64,000 bases of DNA, from assembly GCA_945881845.1 (NCBI GenBank), contig CAMCVN010000005.1, forward strand, positions 28,414 through 92,413, written 5' to 3'. Each line of letters starts with the position of its first letter. Positions within the stretch are counted from its first letter, which is position 1. Both the position numbers and the translations under genes were made by a program. This document shows, piece after piece, positions 16,191 through 29,820 of the stretch. Origin of the DNA: Bifidobacterium breve (GTDB lineage: Bacteria; Actinomycetota; Thermoleophilia; Solirubrobacterales; Solirubrobacteraceae). The notes below the pieces were generated by a model. It was not told where the DNA came from and did no database searches. It saw only the letters and a list, made by a program, of their open reading frames with translations.

Positions 16191-16882
16191 CTGAGCTCCA
16201 AACTCTGGCCGGGATCGAGGACGGTAACGCTCGCGTTGCCTTCGATCGCAACGTCGGCGGCGAACGCTGCGGCATCGGTCTCGATCGGCGGGAAGGTGTT
16301 GTAGTGAATCGGAACCACCTGCGGGGCGCCAACCAGCGCAGCGGCACGGACGGCGTCGTGGCGATCCATTGTGTAGTGGCCGCCGATCGGGATCAACGCT
16401 AGATCGAGCGAGTGACGCTGGCCAGGCAAGGCGAGATCGCTAAATAGCGCTGTGTCACCGAGGTGGTAAATCGTCTTACCGCCAATCGTGATCACAATTC
16501 CAGCCGGCGTACTGACCGCGCCACGCTCCGTTGTCGAGGTGTGCCAGGCGGGAACCCACTGCGCCCAGCCCCAGTCGAACTCGATCGTGCCACCGAGGTT
16601 AGGGTCGTGGATCACGTGGTCGGGCCCGAGCTCCTCGGTCAGCTCGGCGGCGATCTCAACGATGGCCGCGACAGGCGCGCCGGTGCGCGAGGCGATCGCG
16701 GCAGTGTCGCCGAGGTGATCGCTGTGCCCGTGCGTAACGAGAATCGCGTCGGCCTCAATCTCTGCGGCGTCGGCCGTTGCCTTCGGGTTACCGGTAAGAA
16801 ACGGGTCGACGAGAACCTTCGTGCCGTCGTGCTCAATCGAAAAGGCCGAATGGCCGAGGTAGTGAACTTCAACGCTGCTCAT
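16187..16882 (-). CDS. UlaG-like metal-dependent hydrolase (UPF0173, MBL fold)
   Basis: The 231-residue protein begins VEVHYLGHSAFSIEHDGTKV and carries the metallo-beta-lactamase ligand cluster THGHSDHLGD, a later GDTALF Asp and the C-terminal PIHYNTFPPI His. This is the UPF0173/UlaG-related group. UlaG is an ascorbate-6-phosphate lactonase, but most members have no defined substrate. The ATG at 16882 was chosen because it follows AAGGGA and because homology begins there. The gene overlaps the upstream hypothetical gene by 14 bases and the downstream RAM-domain gene by four, forming a three-gene unit. Confidence 0.85.
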   Translation of the reverse strand: MSSVEVHYLGHSAFSIEHDGTKVLVDPFLTGNPKATADAAEIEADAILVTHGHSDHLGDTAAIASRTGAPVAAIVEIAAELTEELGPDHVIHDPNLGGTIEFDWGWAQWVPAWHTSTTERGAVSTPAGIVITIGGKTIYHLGDTALFSDLALPGQRHSLDLALIPIGGHYTMDRHDAVRAAALVGAPQVVPIHYNTFPPIETDAAAFAADVAIEGNASVTVLDPGQSLELR

Positions 16883-17219
16883 CTTGAGTCCCTTGTTCGT
16901 CGTTGGCTGCTGCAAGCTCCTCTGCCAGCGCCAGGCCGACGGCGACGCCGACGAGCATCGCCAGTCGCGACTCCTCAGCGACCAGTTCGGCGAGGGCAAC
17001 GCGGCGCTGCTCGGGATCGCCGATCTCGCCGACGCGGCTGATCTCACCTTGATGGGCTGAATCGAAGAAACCGCCAGCATCCAGCGCGGCGCCAAGGATC
17101 TGCTGCAGCCCGGGAGCGGCGTGGGTTACCAGCTCCTGCGCGCCGGCAAAACGCTCGCCGTCGGCGATCGCTGCAACCGCTGCATCTACCTGCTCAGCGC
17201 TGTAACGGTGCTCGGACAT
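16869..17219 (-). CDS. Small protein of unknown function
   Basis: I do not recognise this 116-residue protein. It is predicted to be mostly helical, with an early SAEQVDAAVAAIADGERFAGAQ segment, and ends in a charged tail rich in Asp, Gln and Glu. It has no signal peptide or clear membrane helix, although MLVGVAVGLALAEEL is moderately hydrophobic. The ATG at 17219 is preferred over a TTG nine bases upstream because TAGGCT lies eight bases before it. The 3' end overlaps the UlaG-like start, implying translational coupling. Confidence 0.6.
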   Translation of the reverse strand: MSEHRYSAEQVDAAVAAIADGERFAGAQELVTHAAPGLQQILGAALDAGGFFDSAHQGEISRVGEIGDPEQRRVALAELVAEESRLAMLVGVAVGLALAEELAAANDEQGTQDEQR

Positions 17220-17230
17220 CGCTTCCAAGC

Positions 17231-17965
17231 CTACCGGCGCGCGAGAATTGCGCCAGCCACCAGCCCTATCACGAGGCCGCCAGCTCCGGCCGTGGAGCTG
17301 GCTTCGACCGCGGCCAGCGGCATCAGCACCAGAACGGCGGCGCAGACAGCGGCGCCGATCAGGTCGGCCGACGGCTGCTCGCCGCGGCGCGTTTCAACCA
17401 CCGGGCTTACGACCCACGCGCCGATCAGCCCGAGCGCGGCAGCGTTGCCGCCGAGCGCCAGCGGGATGCTCTCGAGCCCGGCAGCCGCTGCCATTCCGCC
17501 GACCGCGCAGATCGCAAAGCAGGCGCCAGCGACAATCGGGCCGTGTTGGCGTTCGATTAGCCCGCCGAATAGCGCGATTGCGACGACGCTGGCGGCCGTG
17601 TACCAGAGATTGTCTGCGAAGAATGAGGTCGTGACCAGCCGCCACCATTGGCCGTCTAGCTGCCCGACGACCCCGACCTGGCTGGCCGTGAGCACGCCCG
17701 GCACGAGCAGAACCGCGCCGACAGCGCAGGCAGTCGCGAGCGTGATCGAAACGATCGGTTGGTTTGGCCATGAGAGCTCGGCGCGCGAGCGCTGGCGACG
17801 CTTTCGCTGGCGCTTCGGCTTCCCGCTCGCGGCGATCTGGCCACGCGCGATCTTCGGTGCGCGCTGCTGCATCCGTGAACCGCAATAGGGGCATTCGGTT
17901 ACGTACTTCGAAACCTCCGCGCCACATGAACGGCAGACGACGAACAGATCAGTGGCTTCAGGCAT
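17231..17965 (-). CDS. Zinc-ribbon rhomboid-like membrane protein lacking the catalytic residues
   Basis: The 244-residue protein starts with a zinc ribbon (Cys11, Cys14, Cys25, Cys28), then an Arg/Lys-rich linker, then about six hydrophobic helices. The helices follow the rhomboid pattern: [15 protein letters not shown] in the first loop, [12 protein letters not shown], a [12 protein letters not shown] helix and a final [12 protein letters not shown] helix. In active rhomboids the GNAAAL position reads GASGA with the nucleophilic Ser, and the last helix carries a His; both are missing here. It should therefore be a pseudoprotease. It is divergent from the aldolase gene. Confidence 0.72.
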   Translation of the reverse strand: MPEATDLFVVCRSCGAEVSKYVTECPYCGSRMQQRAPKIARGQIAASGKPKRQRKRRQRSRAELSWPNQPIVSITLATACAVGAVLLVPGVLTASQVGVVGQLDGQWWRLVTTSFFADNLWYTAASVVAIALFGGLIERQHGPIVAGACFAICAVGGMAAAAGLESIPLALGGNAAALGLIGAWVVSPVVETRRGEQPSADLIGAAVCAAVLVLMPLAAVEASSTAGAGGLVIGLVAGAILARR

Positions 17966-18068
17966 CGACGTTGCGATCTTACCCGGACCGTGCGCTCGGC
18001 AGTCAGGGGCCATCGCAGGTACGCTTGGCCGAGCTGCTTTCCCGCTACCCGATACGGAGATAACTGAC

Positions 18069-19157
18069 GTGGCCACTGAATCGATGACCTCTTCCCAGCT
18101 CGAAGAGCTGCTCGGCGACAACGCCAAGACGCTGCTCGACCACAAGTGCACAACGATCGACGCTTCGATGCTGCACCTGCCGGGTCCTGACTTCAACGAG
18201 CGGGTCGTCGCCGACAGCGACCGCAACGCTCAGGTGATGCGCAACCTTCAGCAGATGTGGGACCACGGCCGCTTGGGCGGCACCGGCTACCTCTCGATTC
18301 TTCCCGTAGATCAAGGGATCGAGCACTCCGCCGGCGCCAGCTTCGCGCCCAACCCGGAGTACTTCGATCCGGGCAAGATCGTCGAACTTGCGGTTGAAGG
18401 CGGCTGCAACGCGGTCGCTTCCACGGTCGGCGTGCTCGGCGCCGTTTCGCGCAAGTACGCACACCGGATTCCGTTCATCGTCAAGCTCAACCACAACGAG
18501 TTCCTGACCTATCCGAATACGTACGACCAGATCATGTTCGCGTCGGTCCAGCGTGCGTTCGACATCGGTGCAGCCGGCGTTGGCGCGACGATCTACTTCG
18601 GCTCAGAGGAGTCCCACCACCAGATCGTTGACGTGGCGGCGGCCTTCGAGGAGGCCCACCGGCTCGGAATGTTCACTGTCCTCTGGTGCTACCTGCGCAA
18701 CAGCGCCTTCGTCGTTGACGGCACCGACTACCACGTCTCGGCCGACCTAACAGGCCAGGCAAACCACATCGGCACGACGATCGAGGCCGACATCATCAAA
18801 CAGAAGCTGCCGGAGAATAACGGCGGCTACCTCGCGCTAAACGCTGACGGCGTCTCCTACGGCAAGACCAGCCCGCTGGTCTACGACAAGCTGACGACCG
18901 ACAACCCGATCGACCTGACCCGCTACCAGGTAGCGAACTGTTACATGGGCCGCTCAGGGCTGATCAACTCCGGTGGCGCTTCCGGCGGCGCCAGCGACAA
19001 GGCCGAGGCCGTGACGACCGCCGTAATCAACAAGCGCGCCGGCGGTACCGGCCTAATCACCGGCCGCAAGGCCTTTCAGCGTCCGATGAACGAAGGGATT
19101 GAGATCCTCAATGCCGTTCAGGACGTCTACCTCTCAGACGACATAACGATCGCTTAA
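18069..19157 (+). CDS. Class I fructose-bisphosphate aldolase (archaeal/DhnA type)
   Basis: The 362-residue protein matches the DhnA/FbaB-type class I aldolases. It has the N-terminal [15 protein letters not shown], the barrel strand [10 protein letters not shown], and the phosphate-binding C-terminal part with [11 protein letters not shown] and GRKAFQRP. It would catalyse reversible cleavage of fructose-1,6-bisphosphate into triose phosphates through a Schiff-base lysine, without a metal. The GTG at 18069 follows a GGAG nine bases upstream; the ATG at 18084 is an alternative. Confidence 0.88.
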   Translation: MATESMTSSQLEELLGDNAKTLLDHKCTTIDASMLHLPGPDFNERVVADSDRNAQVMRNLQQMWDHGRLGGTGYLSILPVDQGIEHSAGASFAPNPEYFDPGKIVELAVEGGCNAVASTVGVLGAVSRKYAHRIPFIVKLNHNEFLTYPNTYDQIMFASVQRAFDIGAAGVGATIYFGSEESHHQIVDVAAAFEEAHRLGMFTVLWCYLRNSAFVVDGTDYHVSADLTGQANHIGTTIEADIIKQKLPENNGGYLALNADGVSYGKTSPLVYDKLTTDNPIDLTRYQVANCYMGRSGLINSGGASGGASDKAEAVTTAVINKRAGGTGLITGRKAFQRPMNEGIEILNAVQDVYLSDDITIA

Positions 19158-19261
19158 GGCGGAGCGCCCCGCGCGCAAGCGCGCAGCATTGCTCCCAGAT
19201 TGAGGCGAAAGTGGTTCACGGGGGGCTTGACCCGGCCGAGCCGTACTAGCGTCGAGCACCG

Positions 19262-19786
19262 ATGCCAATCAGCGCCAAATACCGCGGCGCGGCCTGCGCG
19301 GCTCTCGCGGCAGCGTTGCTACTGGCCGCTGGCGGCTGCGGCTCGAGCGAGGCGGGGCCAAACGACGAGATCGACGGCACCGTTTCGCGGGTCGTCGACG
19401 GCGACACGATCGTGGCTGAACTCGGTGGCCGCGAAGAACGCGTCCGCTACATCGGGATCGACACCCCCGAGAGCGTAAAACCGAACGCGCCGGTCGAATG
19501 CTTTGGCCCTGAGGCCAGCCACGCCAACGAACAGCTACTGCCGAGCGGCAGCCCGATTCGGCTCGTCGTCGGCGCTGAGCCGCGCGACCGTTACGGGCGC
19601 CTGTTGGCCTACATCTACCGCCTCGATCAAGGCGGCCAGCAGCTATTCGTCAATGCTGAACTTCTCAGGCGCGGCTACGCCGACACGCTCGTATTCCCAC
19701 CAAACACGCGCCATGCGGCCGAATTCGCGAAATTGCGCAGTGAAGCTCGCCGCGCAGGGCTCGGTCTCTGGCAGTACTGCCGCTAA
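19262..19786 (+). CDS. Thermonuclease-family (SNase) lipoprotein
   Basis: The 174-residue protein has a lipoprotein signal peptide with lipobox LAAGGC, so it should be anchored outside the membrane. The rest is a staphylococcal-nuclease domain: RVVDGDTIV, RYIGIDTPES (metal-binding and catalytic region) and RDRYGRLLAYIY. It probably degrades DNA or RNA at the cell surface. Before the gene, 19158-19261 holds a GC-rich hairpin (GGAGC/GCTCC enclosing GCGC-GCAA-GCGC) after the aldolase and a TAGCGT hexamer nine bases before the ATG. Confidence 0.88.
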   Translation: MPISAKYRGAACAALAAALLLAAGGCGSSEAGPNDEIDGTVSRVVDGDTIVAELGGREERVRYIGIDTPESVKPNAPVECFGPEASHANEQLLPSGSPIRLVVGAEPRDRYGRLLAYIYRLDQGGQQLFVNAELLRRGYADTLVFPPNTRHAAEFAKLRSEARRAGLGLWQYCR

Positions 19787-19797
19787 TATCGGCCTCG

Positions 19798-20043
19798 ATG
19801 GCTACTCACCTCCGTCAAAGTCTGCGCGACTTTGAGGCCAAGTTCCGTGCCGAAATCCGCGCCGACCGCGTCCGTCGTCATGAGATCAATGAGCGCGCTG
19901 AAACGCGCATCAGGGTTCGACGGCTCGACCGCCAACACCGCCACGGCACGCTGCGCTTCGCGATGCTCGTGCTGCTGCTGATCGCCACCGCCGTTGTTGT
20001 CACCGTGGCGATGTTTGAAACGCTCTACATCGTTATGGGGTAG
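19798..20043 (+). CDS. Small single-pass membrane protein
   Basis: The 81-residue protein has a highly charged, Arg-rich amphipathic N-terminal half, probably a helix (residues 1-48), and one transmembrane helix (RFAMLVLLLIATAVVVTVAMFETLYIVM). I do not recognise a family. TAATAT lies eight bases before the ATG. It follows the nuclease gene by 11 bases and its 3' end overlaps the convergent csrA gene by 11 bases. Confidence 0.6.
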   Translation: MATHLRQSLRDFEAKFRAEIRADRVRRHEINERAETRIRVRRLDRQHRHGTLRFAMLVLLLIATAVVVTVAMFETLYIVMG

Positions 20044-20230
20044 GGCCAGCCGGGTCAGCTTCGCGCTGCTGCGCATTGACCTCGTTGTAGACCTCATCGC
20101 GATAGACGGGAATCTCTCGCGGCGCTTTGATGCCGAGCCGTACCTTCTCTCCGGCGACAGAGAGCACGGTGATCTCGATCTCGTCGCCGATCATGATGCT
20201 CTGGTTCGCTTTTCTCGACAACACAAGCAC
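20033..20230 (-). CDS. csrA: Carbon storage regulator CsrA
   Basis: The 65-residue protein is a canonical CsrA: MLVLSRKANQSIMIGDEIEI, VRLGIKAP and VYRDEVY, with a short variable tail. CsrA dimers bind GGA motifs in RNA leaders and repress translation, often of flagellin. It starts at GTG after AGGAG eight bases upstream. It stands alone here, with no flagellar genes or the antagonist FliW in the window. Confidence 0.93.
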   Translation of the reverse strand: MLVLSRKANQSIMIGDEIEITVLSVAGEKVRLGIKAPREIPVYRDEVYNEVNAQQREADPAGPTP

Positions 20231-20372
20231 CGGCCGCTCTCCTGACGTAGTCCGTCTCTTCGTTTCGCGAACCTACCAGCGGCACGCGCACGACTGCAAG
20301 TGGTGTTTTGTACGCGACTGCGCAGCGCCGGGCGACGCGTTACCGCGCCGCTCCGATAGGGTCAGGCGCCTA

Positions 20373-20951
20373 ATGGCTAGAAAATCTTTGAAACCACAAC
20401 TCAACCAAATCCGCGTCTGGGTCGGCCAAGGCCGCACCGATGCTTGGATCGCCCACCAGCTTGAGGTTCCTGTTGCACAGCTCGAAACCTTCAAGCAGGA
20501 GTTCGAACTAACCAGCTCCGAAGGCGCTGTCGCAGGCTTCGACGAGGTCGTCGACCTCCGCGCCGCCGATGACGCGCAGGTCGCAGCAGCGTTGGAGATC
20601 GAGGAGGCCGAGCAGGCAAAGGCTGCCGAAGAAGAGGCCCGCCTGCGCGCCGAGCGGATCGCCGCCGGCGAAGAAGAACCCGACGATGCTGAATCCGATG
20701 ACGACGGCGGCGACGGGAACGGCGACGGAACAGGACGCGCGCGCCGTGGGCGTCGAGGTGGCCGCGGACGCCGCAGCCCAGCGAAGACGCTCGAAGGAAG
20801 CTTTGATCACGGCGAAGAGGGCTACGGCCTCTGGCTCGACCCCGCGATCGCCGAGAACGCTGTCTACGCCGAGCACTGGGCAGGCAAGCGCTCCGTCACG
20901 GTGACCGTCGAAGCGGACCGGATCGTTATCCGCCGCGCCGACGACGACTGA
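20373..20951 (+). CDS. Acidic protein with an RGG-like basic patch, unknown function
   Basis: The 192-residue protein has three parts. The first is a helical N-terminus (about 1-60, KPQLNQIRVWVGQGRTDAWIAHQLEV) that resembles a small helix-turn-helix. The second is an Asp/Glu-rich linker followed by the arginine/glycine patch GRARRGRRGGRGRR (about 118-131). The third is a C-terminal domain with GYGLWLDPAIAENAVYAEHW and VTVTVEADRIVIRR. The mixture suggests a nucleic-acid-associated protein; I cannot name a family. The 142-base gap to csrA (20231-20372) holds both divergent starts. Confidence 0.7.
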   Translation: MARKSLKPQLNQIRVWVGQGRTDAWIAHQLEVPVAQLETFKQEFELTSSEGAVAGFDEVVDLRAADDAQVAAALEIEEAEQAKAAEEEARLRAERIAAGEEEPDDAESDDDGGDGNGDGTGRARRGRRGGRGRRSPAKTLEGSFDHGEEGYGLWLDPAIAENAVYAEHWAGKRSVTVTVEADRIVIRRADDD

Positions 20952-20960
20952 TCCGCCGCC

Positions 20961-21284
20961 CTACGGCTTCTTTTCTAGGCGCCGGCCGCCAGCAAAGTCA
21001 ACGGCGCCGCGGACGTAGCGGGCGTAGGCGGCATCAGCGATTCGCGCGTCCCAGGCCTGCGGCAGCTCCGGTTCGAGCCGCAGTGCTACTTCCATGCACC
21101 ATGAGCTGTCCTGCTCGTAGAACTCAACTAGCTCGTCAACGGTAAAGGCGCCGCCGAGACGGCGCCGAAGCTCAGCGACAAGCCCCTCCTCGACGCGCAG
21201 CAGCGCTGGCTGCTGCTCTGGCGGTGCGGCGGCAAGTACCCGCTCGCCCTCGCGCCACTGCTCGATCGCGGTTTCAAACGACAC
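20961..21284 (-). CDS. Small conserved-looking protein of unknown function
   Basis: This 107-residue acidic protein is mainly helical. It contains AFTVDELVEFYEQDSSWCMEVALR and IADAAYARYVRGAVDFAGG and has no membrane segment. I do not recognise the family. It starts at GTG, with TACGCT seven bases upstream, and lies 24 bases downstream of the FtsB-like gene on the same strand, at the end of the enolase cluster. Confidence 0.6.
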   Translation of the reverse strand: MSFETAIEQWREGERVLAAAPPEQQPALLRVEEGLVAELRRRLGGAFTVDELVEFYEQDSSWCMEVALRLEPELPQAWDARIADAAYARYVRGAVDFAGGRRLEKKP

Positions 21285-21308
21285 GCGGCGCAGCGTAGCG
21301 CCGCTGAC

Positions 21309-21686
21309 TCAAGGACTGTCCGGCAGACCCTTGATCACGTAAGCCTTCTCGCCCGGCTTGACCATCCCGAGGCTCCGCGCTTCACGCTCCAACGCGGCCG
21401 GGTTCTTCAACGCCTCGACGCGCCCGGCAAGCTGGTTATGTTCGCGCTGAAGTTTCGTTAGTTCAGCGCGGCGCGTTGATGCCTCGCCCCGAGCCGACCA
21501 GATTTCGGCAAGCGGACGGGCGTAGAGCAAGACGACGAGCATGCAGACGCCGAGCACGACGAAGCGGCCAACGCGATCCCAGCGAATCCCATGCGAGCCG
21601 GCCGGGCGCCCTTCGATCAGCCGTGGGCGCGGCAGTAGCTGACGATGTTCTGGCCGTTGACGGGCGGTCGCGCTGCGGGAAGTCAT
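21309..21686 (-). CDS. FtsB/DivIC-like septum formation initiator
   Basis: The 125-residue protein has a basic cytoplasmic N-terminus, one transmembrane helix (FVVLGVCMLVVLLYARPL, about 42-60) and a coiled coil (STRRAELTKLQREHNQLAGRVEAL) ending in the family's ALEREARSLGMVKPGEKAYVI. This is the FtsB/DivIC architecture of a divisome protein that pairs with FtsL and FtsQ/DivIB. It follows eno by 71 bases on the same strand, the usual actinobacterial order eno-ftsB. Confidence 0.88.
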   Translation of the reverse strand: MTSRSATARQRPEHRQLLPRPRLIEGRPAGSHGIRWDRVGRFVVLGVCMLVVLLYARPLAEIWSARGEASTRRAELTKLQREHNQLAGRVEALKNPAALEREARSLGMVKPGEKAYVIKGLPDSP

Positions 21687-21757
21687 AAGCGCACGTTCGC
21701 GCTCGCCGGCGAGACTCCTTCAGGAAAATTATTCGTGGGCGAGACGCTGCGCGCCAG

Positions 21758-23817
<2,060 letters not shown>

Positions 23818-23859
23818 GGAGCTAAAGCTAGCGCCGCGAGGCCGACGGCTGCTCGGCGA

Positions 23860-25014
23860 TCAGCCGCCAGCTGGCGGCGTCACAGGCGCTGCAGGCTGCC
23901 CGGGGGTTGTTGCCGGAGTCTTCGGCGCCTTGTAGTTGTTGCAGTCGGCGACGATGAAGCCGGTCTGACACTCGGTCAGCTCCTTCCAGCGCGTCTGGTA
24001 CGACTTGCCGAAGGCTTCGAGTGACTTCTGCCCCTTCTCAGCAACCACGATCTGCTTGATCGTCTTCTGCGCCTCAGCCTCTGTCTGAACCTTCTTCTCC
24101 GTCTCCTTCGTTACCTGGAAGACGTAGTAGCCGAGGCTGGTCTTGACCGGACCGGCAACCTTGTTCAACGGAGCGTCGAAGATTGCCTTGTCGAAGGCGC
24201 CTTCCTGCGAGCCCTGCGCGACGGCCGGAAGCTTGCCGCCGGCCTTCTTCGACGTTGCGTCGATCGAGTATTCATTTGCAACCGAAGCAAACGATTGACC
24301 GTCTTCGAGCGCTGCCTTGGCCTTGTTGGCCTCAGCCTCGGTCTTCGTCAGAATCACGTTCAGGTCGCGCGTTGCCGGCTGCGTGAACTGGGCCAGGTTC
24401 TTCTTGTAGTAGGCCGAAATCTCCTCCGGCGTAGCCTTCTTCGACGCCTTCTGGACCTGCTCGGTGATCGCCTTCTCAAGCATCTGTGAGCGCTGGCGGA
24501 AGAGCAGGTCGGCCTCAGTCTGGCCTGAGCTCTTGAGGAAGTCTGCGTACTGCTTGGCAGTTGGGAAGGCCTGCTTGCGGGCCTTGTCAAACTCGGCTTG
24601 AACCTTGGCGTCAGAGATGTCGATGCCTTCCTCGTTGGCCTGAAGCTCTAGCCAGGTCGAGCGGATCAGGAAGGTCATGACCTGATCCTTCAGCTGCGTG
24701 AATTGTTCGGCGCACTGCTTCTTGTAGTCGGCGTCGGTGGGGTCGGGCTGACCCTTCACCGGCTCAGGCGCAGCGGCCTTCTTCGAGGCGATGCACTTGA
24801 CGTAGTTTGGCGGGTCAGGGACGCCAGCTGCCTTGGCAGTTGGATCCTGCGAAGCGCTGGCGGCGACCGAAACCCAGTGGTTGAAAGTCTTCTTCGAGAT
24901 CGTCGTGCCATCGATCGAGGCGACGTCGCTGTCCGAGACACCGCCGCATGATGCGAAGGCAAGGGCTGAAATGGCTGCGGCGCCGAGCGCCAGAAAGCGA
25001 TGAGAATGGTTCAT
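23860..25014 (-). CDS. SurA/PrsA-like peptidylprolyl isomerase lipoprotein
   Basis: The 384-residue protein has a lipoprotein signal (lipobox LAFASC), a SurA_N-like helical domain (about 40-200) and a parvulin PPIC domain (about 205-320, with ATRDLNVILTKTEAEA, GQSFASVANEYS, GGKLPAVAQGS and SLGYYVFQV). A Pro/Ala-rich tail follows. It should be an extracytoplasmic foldase. The ATG at 25014 follows AAGGAACTT; an upstream in-frame start would place extra residues before the signal peptide. It lies between mfd and mazG in the same direction. Confidence 0.9.
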   Translation of the reverse strand: MNHSHRFLALGAAAISALAFASCGGVSDSDVASIDGTTISKKTFNHWVSVAASASQDPTAKAAGVPDPPNYVKCIASKKAAAPEPVKGQPDPTDADYKKQCAEQFTQLKDQVMTFLIRSTWLELQANEEGIDISDAKVQAEFDKARKQAFPTAKQYADFLKSSGQTEADLLFRQRSQMLEKAITEQVQKASKKATPEEISAYYKKNLAQFTQPATRDLNVILTKTEAEANKAKAALEDGQSFASVANEYSIDATSKKAGGKLPAVAQGSQEGAFDKAIFDAPLNKVAGPVKTSLGYYVFQVTKETEKKVQTEAEAQKTIKQIVVAEKGQKSLEAFGKSYQTRWKELTECQTGFIVADCNNYKAPKTPATTPGQPAAPVTPPAGG

Positions 25015-25057
25015 AAGTTCCTTGATAGTAGGCGCTGGGAGGCTGCTGCGCGCCACG

Positions 25058-28408
<3,351 letters not shown>

Positions 28409-28420
28409 CGCGACGCTCCC

Positions 28421-29023
28421 CTAGCCCGAGCCGCTTAGCGCGGTCTGGCCGAGCACGATTTGCTCGGCCAAGTCGCTGGCGGCAGCGACCAGCGCGTTGA
28501 CCTCGGCGTCCGACTGCTGCCAGCGGCCGAGAACGTAATCGGAGACGCTCGCTGAATCGGTTGCAGCGGGCCGTCCGACGCCGATCCGCAGCCGGCCAAA
28601 ATCCTCAGACCCAAAACCTTTGCGCAGCGACTTGAGGCCATTGTGGCCAGCAAGGCCGCCGCCGAGCCGCGCCTGAAGTTGGCCGAACGGAAGGTCAATC
28701 TCATCGTGGATTACGAGCACGTGGTCAAGCTCGAGTTTCAGAGCGCCGCGCGCCGGCCCGGCCGAGCTGCCCGACTCGTTCATGTAAGTCAGCGGTTCGA
28801 GCAGCGCAACACGTACCGCCGGGCCACCAAGCGGACCGACGCGGCCGCTCACGATCAGTCCGTTGAAGCTCTTCTTCGGGCGGCCTAGCTCCCAGCGCCG
28901 GGACAGCTCCGAGATGACTTGGAAGCCAACGTTATGCGGCGTCGATTCGTAGCCAGCGCCAGGATTGCCGAGACCAACGATCAGCCAGTCGACGGGTTCG
29001 GAGCGTGAGAAGAAGCGGCCCAC
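28421..29023 (-). CDS. pth: Peptidyl-tRNA hydrolase
   Basis: The 200-residue protein contains LIVGLGNPGAGYESTPHNVG with the catalytic His, and VIHDEIDLPFGQLQARLGGG plus AGHNGLKSL, the standard Pth signatures. It cleaves peptidyl-tRNA released by abortive translation. It starts at GTG with TAGCAT seven bases upstream. It lies between the L25 gene and mfd, the usual rplY-pth-mfd order. Confidence 0.96.
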   Translation of the reverse strand: MGRFFSRSEPVDWLIVGLGNPGAGYESTPHNVGFQVISELSRRWELGRPKKSFNGLIVSGRVGPLGGPAVRVALLEPLTYMNESGSSAGPARGALKLELDHVLVIHDEIDLPFGQLQARLGGGLAGHNGLKSLRKGFGSEDFGRLRIGVGRPAATDSASVSDYVLGRWQQSDAEVNALVAAASDLAEQIVLGQTALSGSG

Positions 29024-29052
29024 TGAGTTGATGCTACGGCGAGGAGCGCGGA

Positions 29053-29754
29053 CTAGCCAGCGTCGTCGCCGGACTCGCCGCCCGACTCGTCGCCGCCACC
29101 ATCGCCGCCGTCACCCTCGTCGGAAGCGCCCTCTGCCGGCGCGCCCTCGTCACCGATCAGCGCGGTCTCCTCCTCGATCGTCTCCTCAACCTCGAGACGC
29201 GGAGCGAGCATCGATACAACTACAAGGTCGGCCTCGTCGAGCAGCGTCACACCTGGCGGAACCACGGCCGCCGAGAGCGGCGCGGTCTCACCGATGTTGA
29301 GCCCGGCAGCTGAGATCTCGATCGATTCCGGGATCTCGTTCGGCAGCGCTTCAACGTTAACCTCACGGATTGGCTGGTCGACGACTCCGCCTTCGACAAT
29401 GCCGGGGGACTCCTCAGCGCCAACGACGATCAGTGGCACGACGGCCTGAATCGCAACATTTAGGTTGACGCGGACGAAATCAACGTGCGTCATCTCGCCG
29501 CGCACCGGATGGCGCTGAGCGTCCTTGAGGACGGCCGGTTCGCTGGTGCCGCCGACGACGAGGTCAACAACGGCGCCGGAGGCGTGGAGCGCTGCCCGTA
29601 GCTCGCGGCCGTCAACCGAAAATGAGACCGGCTCACCTTCGCCACCGTAGAGAACGCCAGGAACCTGGCCCTCACGGCGCAGCCTGCGCGTGGCGCGCGA
29701 GCCGTCGGGGTCACGTGGGGATGCGTTGAGAGTTGAGCTAGTCGATTGAGCCAT
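29053..29754 (-). CDS. rplY: 50S ribosomal protein L25 (CTC/general stress type)
   Basis: The 233-residue protein has the L25 N-terminal 5S-rRNA-binding domain (GSRATRRLRREGQVPGVLYGG) and the TL5/CTC C-terminal beta domain (VNVEALPNEIPESIEIS, PPGVTLL). A long Glu/Gly/Asp-rich tail follows (about 190-233), probably disordered. The two-domain CTC form is normal in actinobacteria. It heads the pth-mfd series. Confidence 0.93.
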   Translation of the reverse strand: MAQSTSSTLNASPRDPDGSRATRRLRREGQVPGVLYGGEGEPVSFSVDGRELRAALHASGAVVDLVVGGTSEPAVLKDAQRHPVRGEMTHVDFVRVNLNVAIQAVVPLIVVGAEESPGIVEGGVVDQPIREVNVEALPNEIPESIEISAAGLNIGETAPLSAAVVPPGVTLLDEADLVVVSMLAPRLEVEETIEEETALIGDEGAPAEGASDEGDGGDGGGDESGGESGDDAG

Positions 29755-29820
29755 CAGCGGCGCTCGATGGTAGCGCGATCGCGCCGCGCAGGCGCTCCGG
29801 CGGGCCGAGAGTCGACACCA

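Noticed and set aside
17952..18068. An upstream start for the aldolase at 17952
   Set aside because: It would overlap the divergent rhomboid-like start and add non-conserved residues; the GTG at 18069 has a GGAG site.
19158..19210. Strong terminator after the aldolase
   Set aside because: A GC-rich hairpin exists but no T-run follows, so it is noted only as a structure in the gap.
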